A stretch of DNA of 64,000 bases, from positions 1-64,000 of the forward strand of contig NZ_JABXKP010000054.1 in the NCBI RefSeq assembly GCF_017114985.1, given 5' to 3'. Below, in pieces: positions 14,999-22,860 of this stretch (positions within the stretch are counted from its first letter, which is position 1; the number at the start of each line of letters is the position of its first letter). Origin of the DNA: Nostoc sp. JL33 (GTDB lineage: Bacteria > Cyanobacteriota > Cyanobacteriia > Cyanobacteriales > Nostocaceae). The notes beneath the pieces are model-generated. The model did no database searches, was not told the DNA's origin, and saw only the letters and a program-made list of their open reading frames with translations. Made by a program: the position numbers and the translations under genes.

Positions 14999-15637
14999 AT
15001 GTCGTTAATTCCAAATACATTCTTCACCTTTGTGGCTCTTTTCCCAATCGCCAATCCAATAGGTGCAGTTCCGGTTTTTTACAGCTTAACAGCAATGGAA
15101 ACATCATCTAGACGCCATCGGCAGGCGATACAAACTGCCATAAATGTAGTCTTAGTTTTAGCTGTGTTTTTACTAGCTGGCAGGTGGATTCTAGAATTTT
15201 TTGGAATCTCATTAAATGTGCTACGGCTGGCAGGGGGATTACTTGTTGCTCATACAGCCTGGGAAATGGTTACAGCCCGTCAACGACTAACTCCATCAGA
15301 AAATGATGAGGCTCTAGATAAAGAAGATATTTCTTTTACACCAATGGCAGTACCATTAATCAGTGGCCCTGGAGCAATTGGGGTAGTAACGAGTTTATCG
15401 ATTAGCTTTAAAGATTGGGTAGATTATCTTGAGTCTTTAGTGGGAATTGTTTTAATAGGTATAAGCCTTTATCTGTGCCTGTCATTAGGAGAACCACTTA
15501 TTAGTAAGTTAGGAAAAAATGGTGTGGGAGCCTTAAATCGAGTTTTTGGTTTTTTCATCCTAGCAATTGGTGTACGGTTTATTGCCGATGGCTCTATTTC
15601 CTTGTTGAAAGAGGCGTTCCATACTCAAGTTAAATAA
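14999..15637 (+). CDS. MarC-family integral membrane protein
   Basis: 212 residues from ATG 14999 (a TTG two codons upstream is ignored). Six hydrophobic segments and the family landmarks are visible: FFTFVALFPIANPIGAVPVF near the N-terminus, LRLAGGLLVAHTAWEMV, FTPMAVPLISGPGAIGVVTS in the centre and LNRVFGFFILAIGVRFIADG near the end. Length and topology fit MarC (UPF0056) proteins. The family's transport substrate is not established; the old link to multiple antibiotic resistance in E. coli was not upheld. It appears to be chromosomal-type cargo on this replicon. Confidence 0.9.
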   Translation: MSLIPNTFFTFVALFPIANPIGAVPVFYSLTAMETSSRRHRQAIQTAINVVLVLAVFLLAGRWILEFFGISLNVLRLAGGLLVAHTAWEMVTARQRLTPSENDEALDKEDISFTPMAVPLISGPGAIGVVTSLSISFKDWVDYLESLVGIVLIGISLYLCLSLGEPLISKLGKNGVGALNRVFGFFILAIGVRFIADGSISLLKEAFHTQVK

Positions 15638-15878
15638 TCTTTAACTTCTAAAAAGTTCAGAATTTATGGAGTTGAATAAATGTTATAAAAAACAGATAGC
15701 GTTGCAACTTAATTGCTGGAATTTTCAATTATGAAGTTGCTCTGTTTTCTTGATTCGTGCAAGAGGTCTAATGAATAACCCATATATAAAGTTTCCTCTC
15801 TATGATCCGCTCAACGCGAAAGCTTGAATCATGCTGTTTTAACTTTTAAATAAGTTCCTTTCGAGAGGAAAAATATAT

Positions 15879-16157
15879 ATGTCTTACGATATGACGATGT
15901 GTCCAGGACAAAATTGCCCGATAAAACAAAATTGTTCCCGTTTTACAGATGAAATTCTGGGTCGTCAAGATTTTTTTGGAGAAGCTCCCTATAATTTTAT
16001 TACTAATTATTGTGAACATTTTATCAGTAACCGCCCAGATGAAAATAAAATCCGTTTAAAAGCTTATGAAATTTGGCAACAAATGGGCTATCCAAATGGC
16101 AAGTCTGTAGAACATTGGCTTCAGGCTGTAAAGGAGTTGATAGATTTTAAAATTTAA
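15879..16157 (+). CDS. Small Cys-containing DUF2934-like protein
   Basis: 92 residues, ATG 15879 with a strong GAGAGGAA upstream. The N-terminal half has cysteines at 8, 13, 19 and 45 (MCPGQNCPIKQNC and NYCEHF), possibly a metal site. The C-terminal half, IRLKAYEIWQQMGYPNGKSVEHWLQAVKEL, matches the short DUF2934 helical motif. The ribosome-binding site lies in the right arm of a small hairpin (TTCCT / AGGAA). Function unknown; free-standing, no operon. Confidence 0.6.
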   Translation: MSYDMTMCPGQNCPIKQNCSRFTDEILGRQDFFGEAPYNFITNYCEHFISNRPDENKIRLKAYEIWQQMGYPNGKSVEHWLQAVKELIDFKI

Positions 16158-16506
16158 CTTTACTTTTGTAAATTAAGCTCTGAAATTAACTGTTAACAAT
16201 TAGACCTATTGCAAAAAAAATTTGTGGTACATGGCGGGCGATCGCTATGCATCCTCGCTTGAATGATCAGTGATGTCTACGACGGCAAGCTACGCTTTAG
16301 TTGTTATCGCTGCTCTCAAAAATTGGTAGAGTTGATAAGACTACCCAACAGCTTTGGGGAGTATCATCGGCAATGCCCATCTACAGAAAACGCTACGCAA
16401 ACAATTGGGACGAAATAGCGATTGCTCGTTTTCAGTTTCTTAGAGGAAACCCTTAACACCTAAAATACTGCTATGGTCAATCCCTAGAGGAAAAGTTAGA
16501 TTGAAC
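16158..16506. other. Intergenic repeats, no gene
   Basis: Contains another CCTCGCTTGAATGA / GATGTCTACGACGGCAAGC repeat at about 16250-16295, a HIP1 site, and TCTTAGAGGAAACC and CTAGAGGAAAAG segments; the last acts as ribosome-binding site for the next gene. Confidence 0.5.
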
Positions 16507-17058
16507 ATGAATGAGAGTTTAGCAGCCACACTAGGAGAACTACAAGCAGAAATATATTGGTTACATGATGCTCTGAAGTTTGCAGAATTGGCATCAGCAG
16601 CAGCTACCATATATATGAAACTTGGTTATACTCAACAGCAGGCAGAAACGGCGGGTAACTTAATTAGTCAGGCTTATCAATTATCTGATGATGCTGTTTT
16701 AGCCCAAAAAGCAGGTGATTTTGACAAAGAAATACAGTTTTATCATCAAGTTAAAGATAAATTAACCCAAGTAGAAACTATATTAGATTATCAAACCAGC
16801 ATCGCCATACATCAAATGAAATGGTGGATGTATTTTCGTCATAAACAAAAATTAAAAATTTTGCTTCACTTATTTTTACAACATTTTAAAGCGGTGGGAT
16901 GGATTAACCTAATCGCTGCTATTAAACTTACATATTTTCTAATGGAGATAGCCAGAGTTCACAAATCGCGTGACACAGAAACCACCAAACATAATGCTAT
17001 ACGATACTGGACAGAATTAGTGAAAATCAAACCACCACAATATCCTTATCTTGGTTAA
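16507..17058 (+). CDS. Hypothetical helical protein
   Basis: 183 residues from ATG 16507, 13 bp after AGAGGAAAAG; a TTG at 16501 is less likely. The sequence is largely alpha-helical (LGELQAEIYWLHDALKFAEL, QQAETAGNLISQAYQLSDDA, a YHQVKDKLTQVETIL helix). A hydrophobic region around GWINLIAAIKLTYFLMEIA could be membrane-associated. No recognised family. It lies alone between repeat-rich gaps, convergent with the NERD helicase. Confidence 0.5.
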   Translation: MNESLAATLGELQAEIYWLHDALKFAELASAAATIYMKLGYTQQQAETAGNLISQAYQLSDDAVLAQKAGDFDKEIQFYHQVKDKLTQVETILDYQTSIAIHQMKWWMYFRHKQKLKILLHLFLQHFKAVGWINLIAAIKLTYFLMEIARVHKSRDTETTKHNAIRYWTELVKIKPPQYPYLG

Positions 17059-17185
17059 ATTGCTTATTTTTAGGCTTGAGCGCGATTGGTAAACTACGCA
17101 TCCTTAACTTATCCTCTAAGAATCGAGTGAGGGCGATCGCTTAGTTTCCTCTCTTGATTGGGGGCTACGCCGGAGCAACTACCAA

Positions 17186-19087
17186 TCAAATTACTTTGGC
17201 CGCTACTTTACCTAATGCTGTTTCTAAACGAGTGGTAAATTCTGAAGGGCGATCGCAGGTCATGATCAACTGGTCAATTCCCCGTGTCATTGCAACATAC
17301 AATAGCCGCGCTTCTTCTTCTGCTGTGCCGTGTCCGTACTGGTCAGGCATATAACCAATACCAGGAATAAGCACCACTGGGAACTCTAGCCCTTTGCTGG
17401 AGTGCATGGTTATGAGTTTGATGCTTAACTCGGCTGGGTGATAGTTGCGGCTGTCACTGCTGCCGTTTACGCACTCTATTGGTATTTGGGCTTGTTGGAA
17501 GTCGTTGTAGATGCGTAGGCGTAGCCCGCCACAGGCATCGCCCATAAAATTGGAGCGGTAAATAATTGCTATTTCGTTCCAGGGGATATCTCGCTCGTGT
17601 AATTGTTGCACTCTATCGGCTAGGTAATTTACCTCATGCTGAAAAGTGGGGAGTTTAATTAAATCTGGTATTGCTCCCTGTCGTCCTGCACTAGCGGGTT
17701 CTAACAATACTACTTGGTCATCATCCCCGGTGGTAGGGGTCATCACATATGCAGCAAATTCATAGGCTACCCCTAACACCTGCTCTGTGTTGCGATAGTT
17801 GAGTTTAAAAATAGTGGTGCGTCCCTGTGCTTGAATGCCTACACTCTTAAAGCTAAATTTTTGACTACGTTCTCCTCCGTAAAGGTTTTGGGCATCATCA
17901 TAGAGGATAAGCAAAGAAGAATTGGTTTCGGGGTTGACCATCTGGGCAATTAACTTTAACCACTCTGGTTTAAAGTCGTGTCCCTCATCCAGCATGACAG
18001 CGCCATACGTGCCAGTAGGTATTAACTGGGCATCGACAGCTGTAATTACTCTTTGAACCAGTTCTTCTATATAAGCTTCACCTTGATACTCTCTAGAGTC
18101 GGGTCTGGGGATGTCATACTTTTTGAGTAAATCCATGCACCACCCATGAAAATGTCGTACCTTGATGCGACTGACTTTGTTTTTATCTTGGATAGTTTGC
18201 CGGAGCTTGGCAGCTAGGGAAACGTTGAAACATAGCACCAAAATTGGTTTGTTTCCAACTTGTGCAAGGTGTTGACAACGGTAGGCTAAAATCATGGTTT
18301 TTCCTGAACCAGCCACACCATGAATTACCCGATGTCCATCACCTAGACTCCGTGCCAACTGTTCCTGTTGCAAGTCCATAATTTTGAGAATGTCGGGGAT
18401 TTGCAGCTGCGGTGATTCTTCAGTGTCGGTTTCTAACTCAAGCAAAGATAACTGTTTGGGAGTAATGTGTAAATCTGGGAAGATGTGCCAACGGATTCTG
18501 TCTATTTGGCTGCTGGTGAGGGTCTTGCCAAATTGATATGCCGATAAATCCCAAATTCGTTGTTGAAATTCCCCTGCATCTGTTTTTGGGAGCATTTCAT
18601 CTTTGCAGATAACTAAGTGTTCCTCAAATACTGCGGGTAGTTCACTTTCATTGAATGCTTTGCGGGTGATGTTGGTGAATACGACCCCATAACCGTAGGG
18701 AATGACCAGCTTACCTTGATATTTACCTTCTTGCTGCACCAAGGCGGGGTCTTTTTCTAGCATCCTGTTCACTGCTAGGGCATAATCTCTGGCTTGTTGT
18801 AGTGGGTGTTTAACTTCCTTTATTCCATCTTCAGTAAGCAGTGTGAATGTGGAGGGGTTAATATTTTGAATAGTTTCTAACTTCCAGTCTTTCACCTCAA
18901 GAATGAACAAGCCCCGGCTAGGGTGCAGCACTATAAAATCTGGGTGCAGTTGGTTTCTACCTACTGGCACGTCATACCAAAGTAAATAATCATCTTCTAA
19001 TTTTTTCTCCAATCGCTGGGCTAACCTCGTTTCGCCAGGGGTCATCCGCTTTGAGCAACTATTGAATGAGGTAATTAGTGTGGCCAT
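17186..19087 (-). CDS. NERD-domain superfamily 1 (UvrD-like) helicase
   Basis: 633 residues, start ATG 19087. An N-terminal NERD nuclease-related domain (LHPDFIVLHPSRGLFILEVKDWKL, about residues 45-70, with the PD-(D/E)XK-type D and E-x-K) is fused to a UvrD-like helicase. Walker A GVAGSGKT lies near 256, a MLDEGHD Walker B near 365, LNYRNTEQV near 435 and TMHSSKGLEFPVVLI near 575, ending with AMTRGIDQLIM. Such fusions are common in defence islands. The coding sequence contains a small palindromic repeat (17510-17541) that appears inserted in frame. Its 3' end has a remnant copy at 14738-14802. Confidence 0.9.
   Translation of the reverse strand: MATLITSFNSCSKRMTPGETRLAQRLEKKLEDDYLLWYDVPVGRNQLHPDFIVLHPSRGLFILEVKDWKLETIQNINPSTFTLLTEDGIKEVKHPLQQARDYALAVNRMLEKDPALVQQEGKYQGKLVIPYGYGVVFTNITRKAFNESELPAVFEEHLVICKDEMLPKTDAGEFQQRIWDLSAYQFGKTLTSSQIDRIRWHIFPDLHITPKQLSLLELETDTEESPQLQIPDILKIMDLQQEQLARSLGDGHRVIHGVAGSGKTMILAYRCQHLAQVGNKPILVLCFNVSLAAKLRQTIQDKNKVSRIKVRHFHGWCMDLLKKYDIPRPDSREYQGEAYIEELVQRVITAVDAQLIPTGTYGAVMLDEGHDFKPEWLKLIAQMVNPETNSSLLILYDDAQNLYGGERSQKFSFKSVGIQAQGRTTIFKLNYRNTEQVLGVAYEFAAYVMTPTTGDDDQVVLLEPASAGRQGAIPDLIKLPTFQHEVNYLADRVQQLHERDIPWNEIAIIYRSNFMGDACGGLRLRIYNDFQQAQIPIECVNGSSDSRNYHPAELSIKLITMHSSKGLEFPVVLIPGIGYMPDQYGHGTAEEEARLLYVAMTRGIDQLIMTCDRPSEFTTRLETALGKVAAKVI
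17510..17541. repeat. Palindromic dispersed repeat inside the helicase coding sequence
   Basis: GATGCGTAGGCGTAGCCCGC followed by CACAGGCATCGC belongs to the intergenic palindromic family. In the helicase frame it adds MGDACGGLRLRIY where related UvrD-type proteins would be expected to run directly from the strand into the helix. Confidence 0.5.
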
Positions 19088-19115
19088 AGGAAGTGTAATT
19101 TGAGGTTTCCTCTAA

Positions 19116-19290
19116 GAGGTTGTTTGAAAAGTATTGGGCGAATATAATTCGCTACTACAGAAACTCTCGTCCACCTCCGTGGAAAGCATGAAAAATCAAG
19201 GTTTTTAACCCACGGAGGTGGGTAAAGTCTCGTGTAGCCGCGACTTCTAGTCGCCCGGCTAGTAATAAATTAGACTTTTCAAACATCCTC
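19116..19290. mobile_element. MITE-like element, 175 bp, with TAA target duplication
   Basis: The terminal inverted repeats are GAGGTTGTTTGAAAAGT at 19116-19132 and ACTTTTCAAACATCCTC at 19274-19290, pairing at 16 of 17. TAA flanks both ends (19113-19115, 19291-19293). Removing the element restores TTTCCTCTAAGAATGGGGAG, the dispersed repeat found elsewhere, so this is a clean insertion. An internal dyad (CCACCTCCGTGG ... CCACGGAGGTGG) is present and no ORF is carried. The 3-bp target and TIR style suggest mobilisation by an IS5-type transposase, which is inference. Confidence 0.8.
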
Positions 19291-19334
19291 TAAGAATGGG
19301 GAGGGCGATCGCTACAAATAGCAAGATGACTTTT

Positions 19335-20564
19335 TTAGTCCTCACTCTCCAACTGTTCAGGAGCATTTAGAGCATTTTCCATAATGTCAACAATTGAATT
19401 CTTGGAATCGTACAGCATAACTAAGTGATCTCTTGCTCTAGTCATGGCTGTGTAAATTCCTGCTTTTTCTTGAAAATCCTTATCTAGATCATCTGGGTAT
19501 TCATCAGCTTTATCTAGTCCAGCAATGATAACCGCATCAAATTCAACACCTTTTAAGGCATTCCAAGAGTCAACAATTACAAAAGGTCTATCCACCACAT
19601 TCATATCTCTGTCTGTAGAACTTTTGGGGGCATGATGTTCAATATTTAGCTTTGATAATTCTGCGCTAATTGCATTCTTTAGTTTCCAATTCTGTGGATG
19701 CACTAAAACACCAATTGAAGATTCTTTATGACTTGATAAGGCAAGTTTGACTTGCTCTGCAATTTTAACTGGTATCGCTTCATCAGAAATTTGCAATAAA
19801 GCTGGTTTAATATTTGAACTTCTAGAGTTTTTCTTTTTGGGTTGAATAATGTCGCCTATTCTACCTCCAGCTTGTTCTTTTTTAGAAACTTTCATATTGA
19901 CTTCTGATAATGCTCCAAGTATAAATTCCCAAGCCAATTCTAGAATTTCAGGGGAGTTTCTATAGTTAACATCAAATATTTGAGAACGCCCCACAACATC
20001 AATTCCCAGTTTTCGCCATGTCCAATCTTGTTTTCTTCTGTGAGATTGTCCATATACTGATTGAGTATTATCGTAGACAAAAAATAAAGATTTTGTATTA
20101 TCATCTAAAATTTCTAGTAAAGCAATAAACCACTCATCATAGAAATCTTGTGCTTCATCTACTAAAATAGCTTGATATTTTAAGTCTGAATTTTTAGCAA
20201 AATCTATAATTTGCGCTCTTAATTCATAATTATTATCAAATTTGTAATCATAATTTAAATTACGATAAGCCCAACTGTGAAAGGTATTGCAAGTTACTTC
20301 GTTGCTAATACCTTTCTCTCTTAGCTTTGATTTGAGCCATCCACTCATAAAACGGTTATAGCTGAGGATTAAAATATTATCAAATTCATTAATTATTTTT
20401 TCAACTCTATTTCTTAAAACTAAAGACTTACCAGAGCCAGCAATACCTCGAACAAGAGCGTGTCCTTTGGTATTCATGTTTCTGACTTTAGTTTGTTCTT
20501 GGTCTAAATCTTCTCTGAGTAACCTTTGATTAACGGTTTGTTGAAAATCAATCCATTGTCCCAT
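19335..20564 (-). CDS. Superfamily 1 DNA helicase (UvrD/Rep-like), third gene of the viperin operon
   Basis: 409 residues from ATG 20564, which has AAGGAG seven bases upstream; the longer frame to 20675 would overlap the viperin gene. Walker A GIAGSGKS is near residue 41, ILVDEAQDF near 133, YRNSPEILEL near 195 and a C-terminal IYTAMTRARDHLVMLYD near 375. A NALKGVEFDAVIIAGL segment is also typical. It is shorter than UvrD and lacks accessory subdomains. It follows the viperin gene by 85 bp on the same strand and is probably co-transcribed. Its role in that locus is not known. Confidence 0.85.
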   Translation of the reverse strand: MGQWIDFQQTVNQRLLREDLDQEQTKVRNMNTKGHALVRGIAGSGKSLVLRNRVEKIINEFDNILILSYNRFMSGWLKSKLREKGISNEVTCNTFHSWAYRNLNYDYKFDNNYELRAQIIDFAKNSDLKYQAILVDEAQDFYDEWFIALLEILDDNTKSLFFVYDNTQSVYGQSHRRKQDWTWRKLGIDVVGRSQIFDVNYRNSPEILELAWEFILGALSEVNMKVSKKEQAGGRIGDIIQPKKKNSRSSNIKPALLQISDEAIPVKIAEQVKLALSSHKESSIGVLVHPQNWKLKNAISAELSKLNIEHHAPKSSTDRDMNVVDRPFVIVDSWNALKGVEFDAVIIAGLDKADEYPDDLDKDFQEKAGIYTAMTRARDHLVMLYDSKNSIVDIMENALNAPEQLESED

Positions 20565-20649
20565 GATTTTTACTCCTTGACTTTTTTGGGTATCCCTGTT
20601 GTCAGTAATGAGGAAGTGCGCTAATCTTCGTCTGCAATTGGCGGTGCAA

Positions 20650-21483
20650 CTATTTCCAAGAGTAAATACCTCCACGATCCAAAAAAGTTTCTACATTCCA
20701 ACCGACTTGAGCTAGGGCAACATTTACACCCACTTCCAAAATTGGTGAACTATACAAATAACGCCCTCTTGTAGTGTTGTTGTAAAACTGCCCTTGTGGA
20801 TTGACCATTACATAGGAATCTTTCATCAAGTTGTTTGTCTCTGCGAGAAATCTGATTCCCTCATCTGAAAGGCTTTGGTGTCGTTCGACAAATTCTTGAA
20901 ACTGCTGTGGCGAGATTAGCAGATCCTCAACGCTACCATCATTTTGACCTTCCACTGGCAGCACTTGAAAGACCTTCCACCTTTCTGGACGCACCCGCCT
21001 TACAAAGGTTGACATATCTTCTTGGAAGTTAAGACGGGTGACTACTGTATTAAGTTTGACATGAATGCCACATCGATGTAGCTGATCAAACAAAGTAATT
21101 GAGCGTACTACATGATCCCCATTCCCCCGTCCCAACTGTTTTTGAACCATTTCCGAAGCAGAATCTACCGACAATGCGACCCAATCAATATCACCAGCGT
21201 GCTTTTCTAGTAATTCAGCCATTCGCGCACCATTGGTCACAATGCTTGTTACAAATCCCAAACGACGCGACTCAGCTATAAGTTCACCAATGTAAGGGTG
21301 CAGTGTTGGTTCTCCTCCAGCAAAGTTAATTTTTTCCGTCCCCGCCTCACGCAATAAGAAAAGAAGACGTTTAGCATCACTGAAACTTAAATATCCTTGG
21401 ACATCACGAAAGGTAGCAAAGCAAAATCGGCAATGATAATTGCATGGTTTCCACAAATGGAAATTTACAGATATTGGTCGCAT
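20650..21483 (-). CDS. Prokaryotic viperin (pVip), radical SAM antiviral ddhNTP synthase
   Basis: 277 residues, start ATG 21483. The radical-SAM cluster motif is CNYHCRFC (Cys 14, 18, 21), in the viperin context FHLWKPCNYHCRFCFATF. The SAM-binding INFAGGEPTLHP follows, with IVTNGARM and ALSVDSASE. The C-terminal block ERWKVFQVLPVEGQND and ILEVGVNVALAQ...FLDRGGIYSW is characteristic of prokaryotic viperins and distinguishes them from MoaA-like enzymes. Known pVips make 3'-deoxy-3',4'-didehydro nucleotides that terminate phage transcription. The adjacent nucleotide kinase is the expected partner. Which base is used cannot be told from sequence. Confidence 0.92.
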   Translation of the reverse strand: MRPISVNFHLWKPCNYHCRFCFATFRDVQGYLSFSDAKRLLFLLREAGTEKINFAGGEPTLHPYIGELIAESRRLGFVTSIVTNGARMAELLEKHAGDIDWVALSVDSASEMVQKQLGRGNGDHVVRSITLFDQLHRCGIHVKLNTVVTRLNFQEDMSTFVRRVRPERWKVFQVLPVEGQNDGSVEDLLISPQQFQEFVERHQSLSDEGIRFLAETNNLMKDSYVMVNPQGQFYNNTTRGRYLYSSPILEVGVNVALAQVGWNVETFLDRGGIYSWK

Positions 21484-21516
21484 GATAATATTTCTTGGTA
21501 AATTGAAAAGTTGAAG

Positions 21517-22152
21517 TTAGCTATTTAATGCAAAATCTGTAGACTGAATGATGGGTATATTTTGACCAATTCTGTGCAGTTCATAGCACAAAGTAGAATA
21601 AGCTTGCTCAGGGTCAGAATTAGTCGTATCAATCTCTAAAACTGGTATATCAACTAGGGAAAATATACGCTTATATGATTCAATAAGATTGTATTCAATA
21701 GAAACTTTATCCCCATACCATTGCATAGGAACTTCCTGACTTCGCTTGGCAAGACGCTGGCAAATTACAGGCTGAGAGGCCGTCACATAAACAATAACGT
21801 CAGGTAACAAAAATTTTTGTTCTGATTGCAATATAGGTAAATGCAAAGACAAGTCTTGTTTCATCAACAGGCTATGGTAAGCAAGAGTAGAAAACACATA
21901 TCTGTCAGCCACAACCCCTGAATAGTTCAACTTTAATCCATACTCATGGCTACGCATAAGGTTGCACAAAGTATAAAAATGAAACGTGGTGATTGGGGAA
22001 TGAGTCGCAGCTATTTGCTCTCGTAAAGAAATTAACTCAGGCGGTATGCTGCTGTAATAAGAAAAATTTTGTTGCTTGGCAAATAGCTCTGCCAAAGTAG
22101 TTTTCCCAGCCCCATCTAATCCTTCAAATACCAAAAAAGGAAACTGCTTCAT
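21517..22152 (-). CDS. Thymidylate-kinase-like nucleotide kinase partnered with viperin
   Basis: 211 residues. The P-loop FEGLDGAGKTTLAELFA is at residues 9-25, ADRYVFSTLAYHSLL gives the DRY-type substrate motif, and a lid-like RLAKRSQEV segment follows. The fold is that of dTMP kinases, but the protein is diverged and lies 33 bp upstream of pVip in the same orientation. Nucleotide kinases beside pVip genes are known to supply the nucleoside triphosphate substrate. It is the first gene of the operon; a palindrome (22168-22178) sits 16 bp before its start. Confidence 0.85.
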   Translation of the reverse strand: MKQFPFLVFEGLDGAGKTTLAELFAKQQNFSYYSSIPPELISLREQIAATHSPITTFHFYTLCNLMRSHEYGLKLNYSGVVADRYVFSTLAYHSLLMKQDLSLHLPILQSEQKFLLPDVIVYVTASQPVICQRLAKRSQEVPMQWYGDKVSIEYNLIESYKRIFSLVDIPVLEIDTTNSDPEQAYSTLCYELHRIGQNIPIIQSTDFALNS

Positions 22153-22167
22153 AGATGATATGACTTA

Positions 22168-22178
22168 TGTACTGTACA
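22168..22178. promoter_or_regulatory. Short palindrome before the viperin operon
   Basis: TGTACTGTACA, an 11-bp perfect palindrome, lies 15-16 bp upstream of the kinase ATG, in the expected promoter and 5' leader. It could be a repressor site. Confidence 0.35.
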
Positions 22179-22323
22179 AATTCATAATTGTGTGATGTGA
22201 TTTAAGACTTTTATCCATAATCTATGCCATTAATCTTTACCTTGTTGGAGGTGGTTTTTTTTGAATAATTGGTTGGGGCGTAGCCCATCGCTTGGGGTTT
22301 CCTCTAAGAATTGGGAAGCGTTG

Positions 22324-22746
22324 CTATCCTCTCAATTCATGTACACGTTGCCATTCCTGTTGTGTAACCTTGTAGTTTGTAGTGTTTGGCTGTCGAATTA
22401 CCATCAGAGTTTTTAGCACAGGGTCTTGTTTTAAGTCTTCCCTTAGCAGTGGCTTATCTAACAATTTGCTGGTAAAGCGAATTTTGGCGCAAGGTTTAGC
22501 ACCAATACGGCTGGTATCAATCCAGTAGCCAATGTCAGGGGGGTTAGTGATAATCTTGGGCGGCTCAATAATCTCTGCGATCGCATATATCCCCGCCTTA
22601 TCTCCAGATTTCCAAATCAGCACTCCATCACCAGGAGCCATGTCTTTGGCGTAGCGCGTTGTCAGCCAGGGCATCTGCTCAAAGTCGCGGATGCCGTCTA
22701 TGATGCGGTAATACTTGGGGTTGCCTTGAAATAGCCAGTAGGTCAT
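22324..22746 (-). CDS. EVE-domain protein
   Basis: 140 residues. The opening MTYWLFQGNPKYYRIIDGI, the central W..R.A..M.PGDGVLIWKSG string and GIYAIAEII are classic EVE (PUA-like) features. The fold's binding pocket recognises modified bases in DNA or RNA. EVE proteins are frequent in modification-dependent restriction and defence islands, and here it stands between the viperin operon and the methyltransferase/helicase operon. It encodes no visible effector domain of its own. Confidence 0.88.
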   Translation of the reverse strand: MTYWLFQGNPKYYRIIDGIRDFEQMPWLTTRYAKDMAPGDGVLIWKSGDKAGIYAIAEIIEPPKIITNPPDIGYWIDTSRIGAKPCAKIRFTSKLLDKPLLREDLKQDPVLKTLMVIRQPNTTNYKVTQQEWQRVHELRG

Positions 22747-22860
22747 TGTTGGTAGATTTCCTCTCTGCGAGACACTACGTGAATGCTTAATTTGGTGGGG
22801 GCGATCGCATCTAGATAAATTTCCCTCAAGAATGGAAGGATGATATTGATGTTCATGAAA

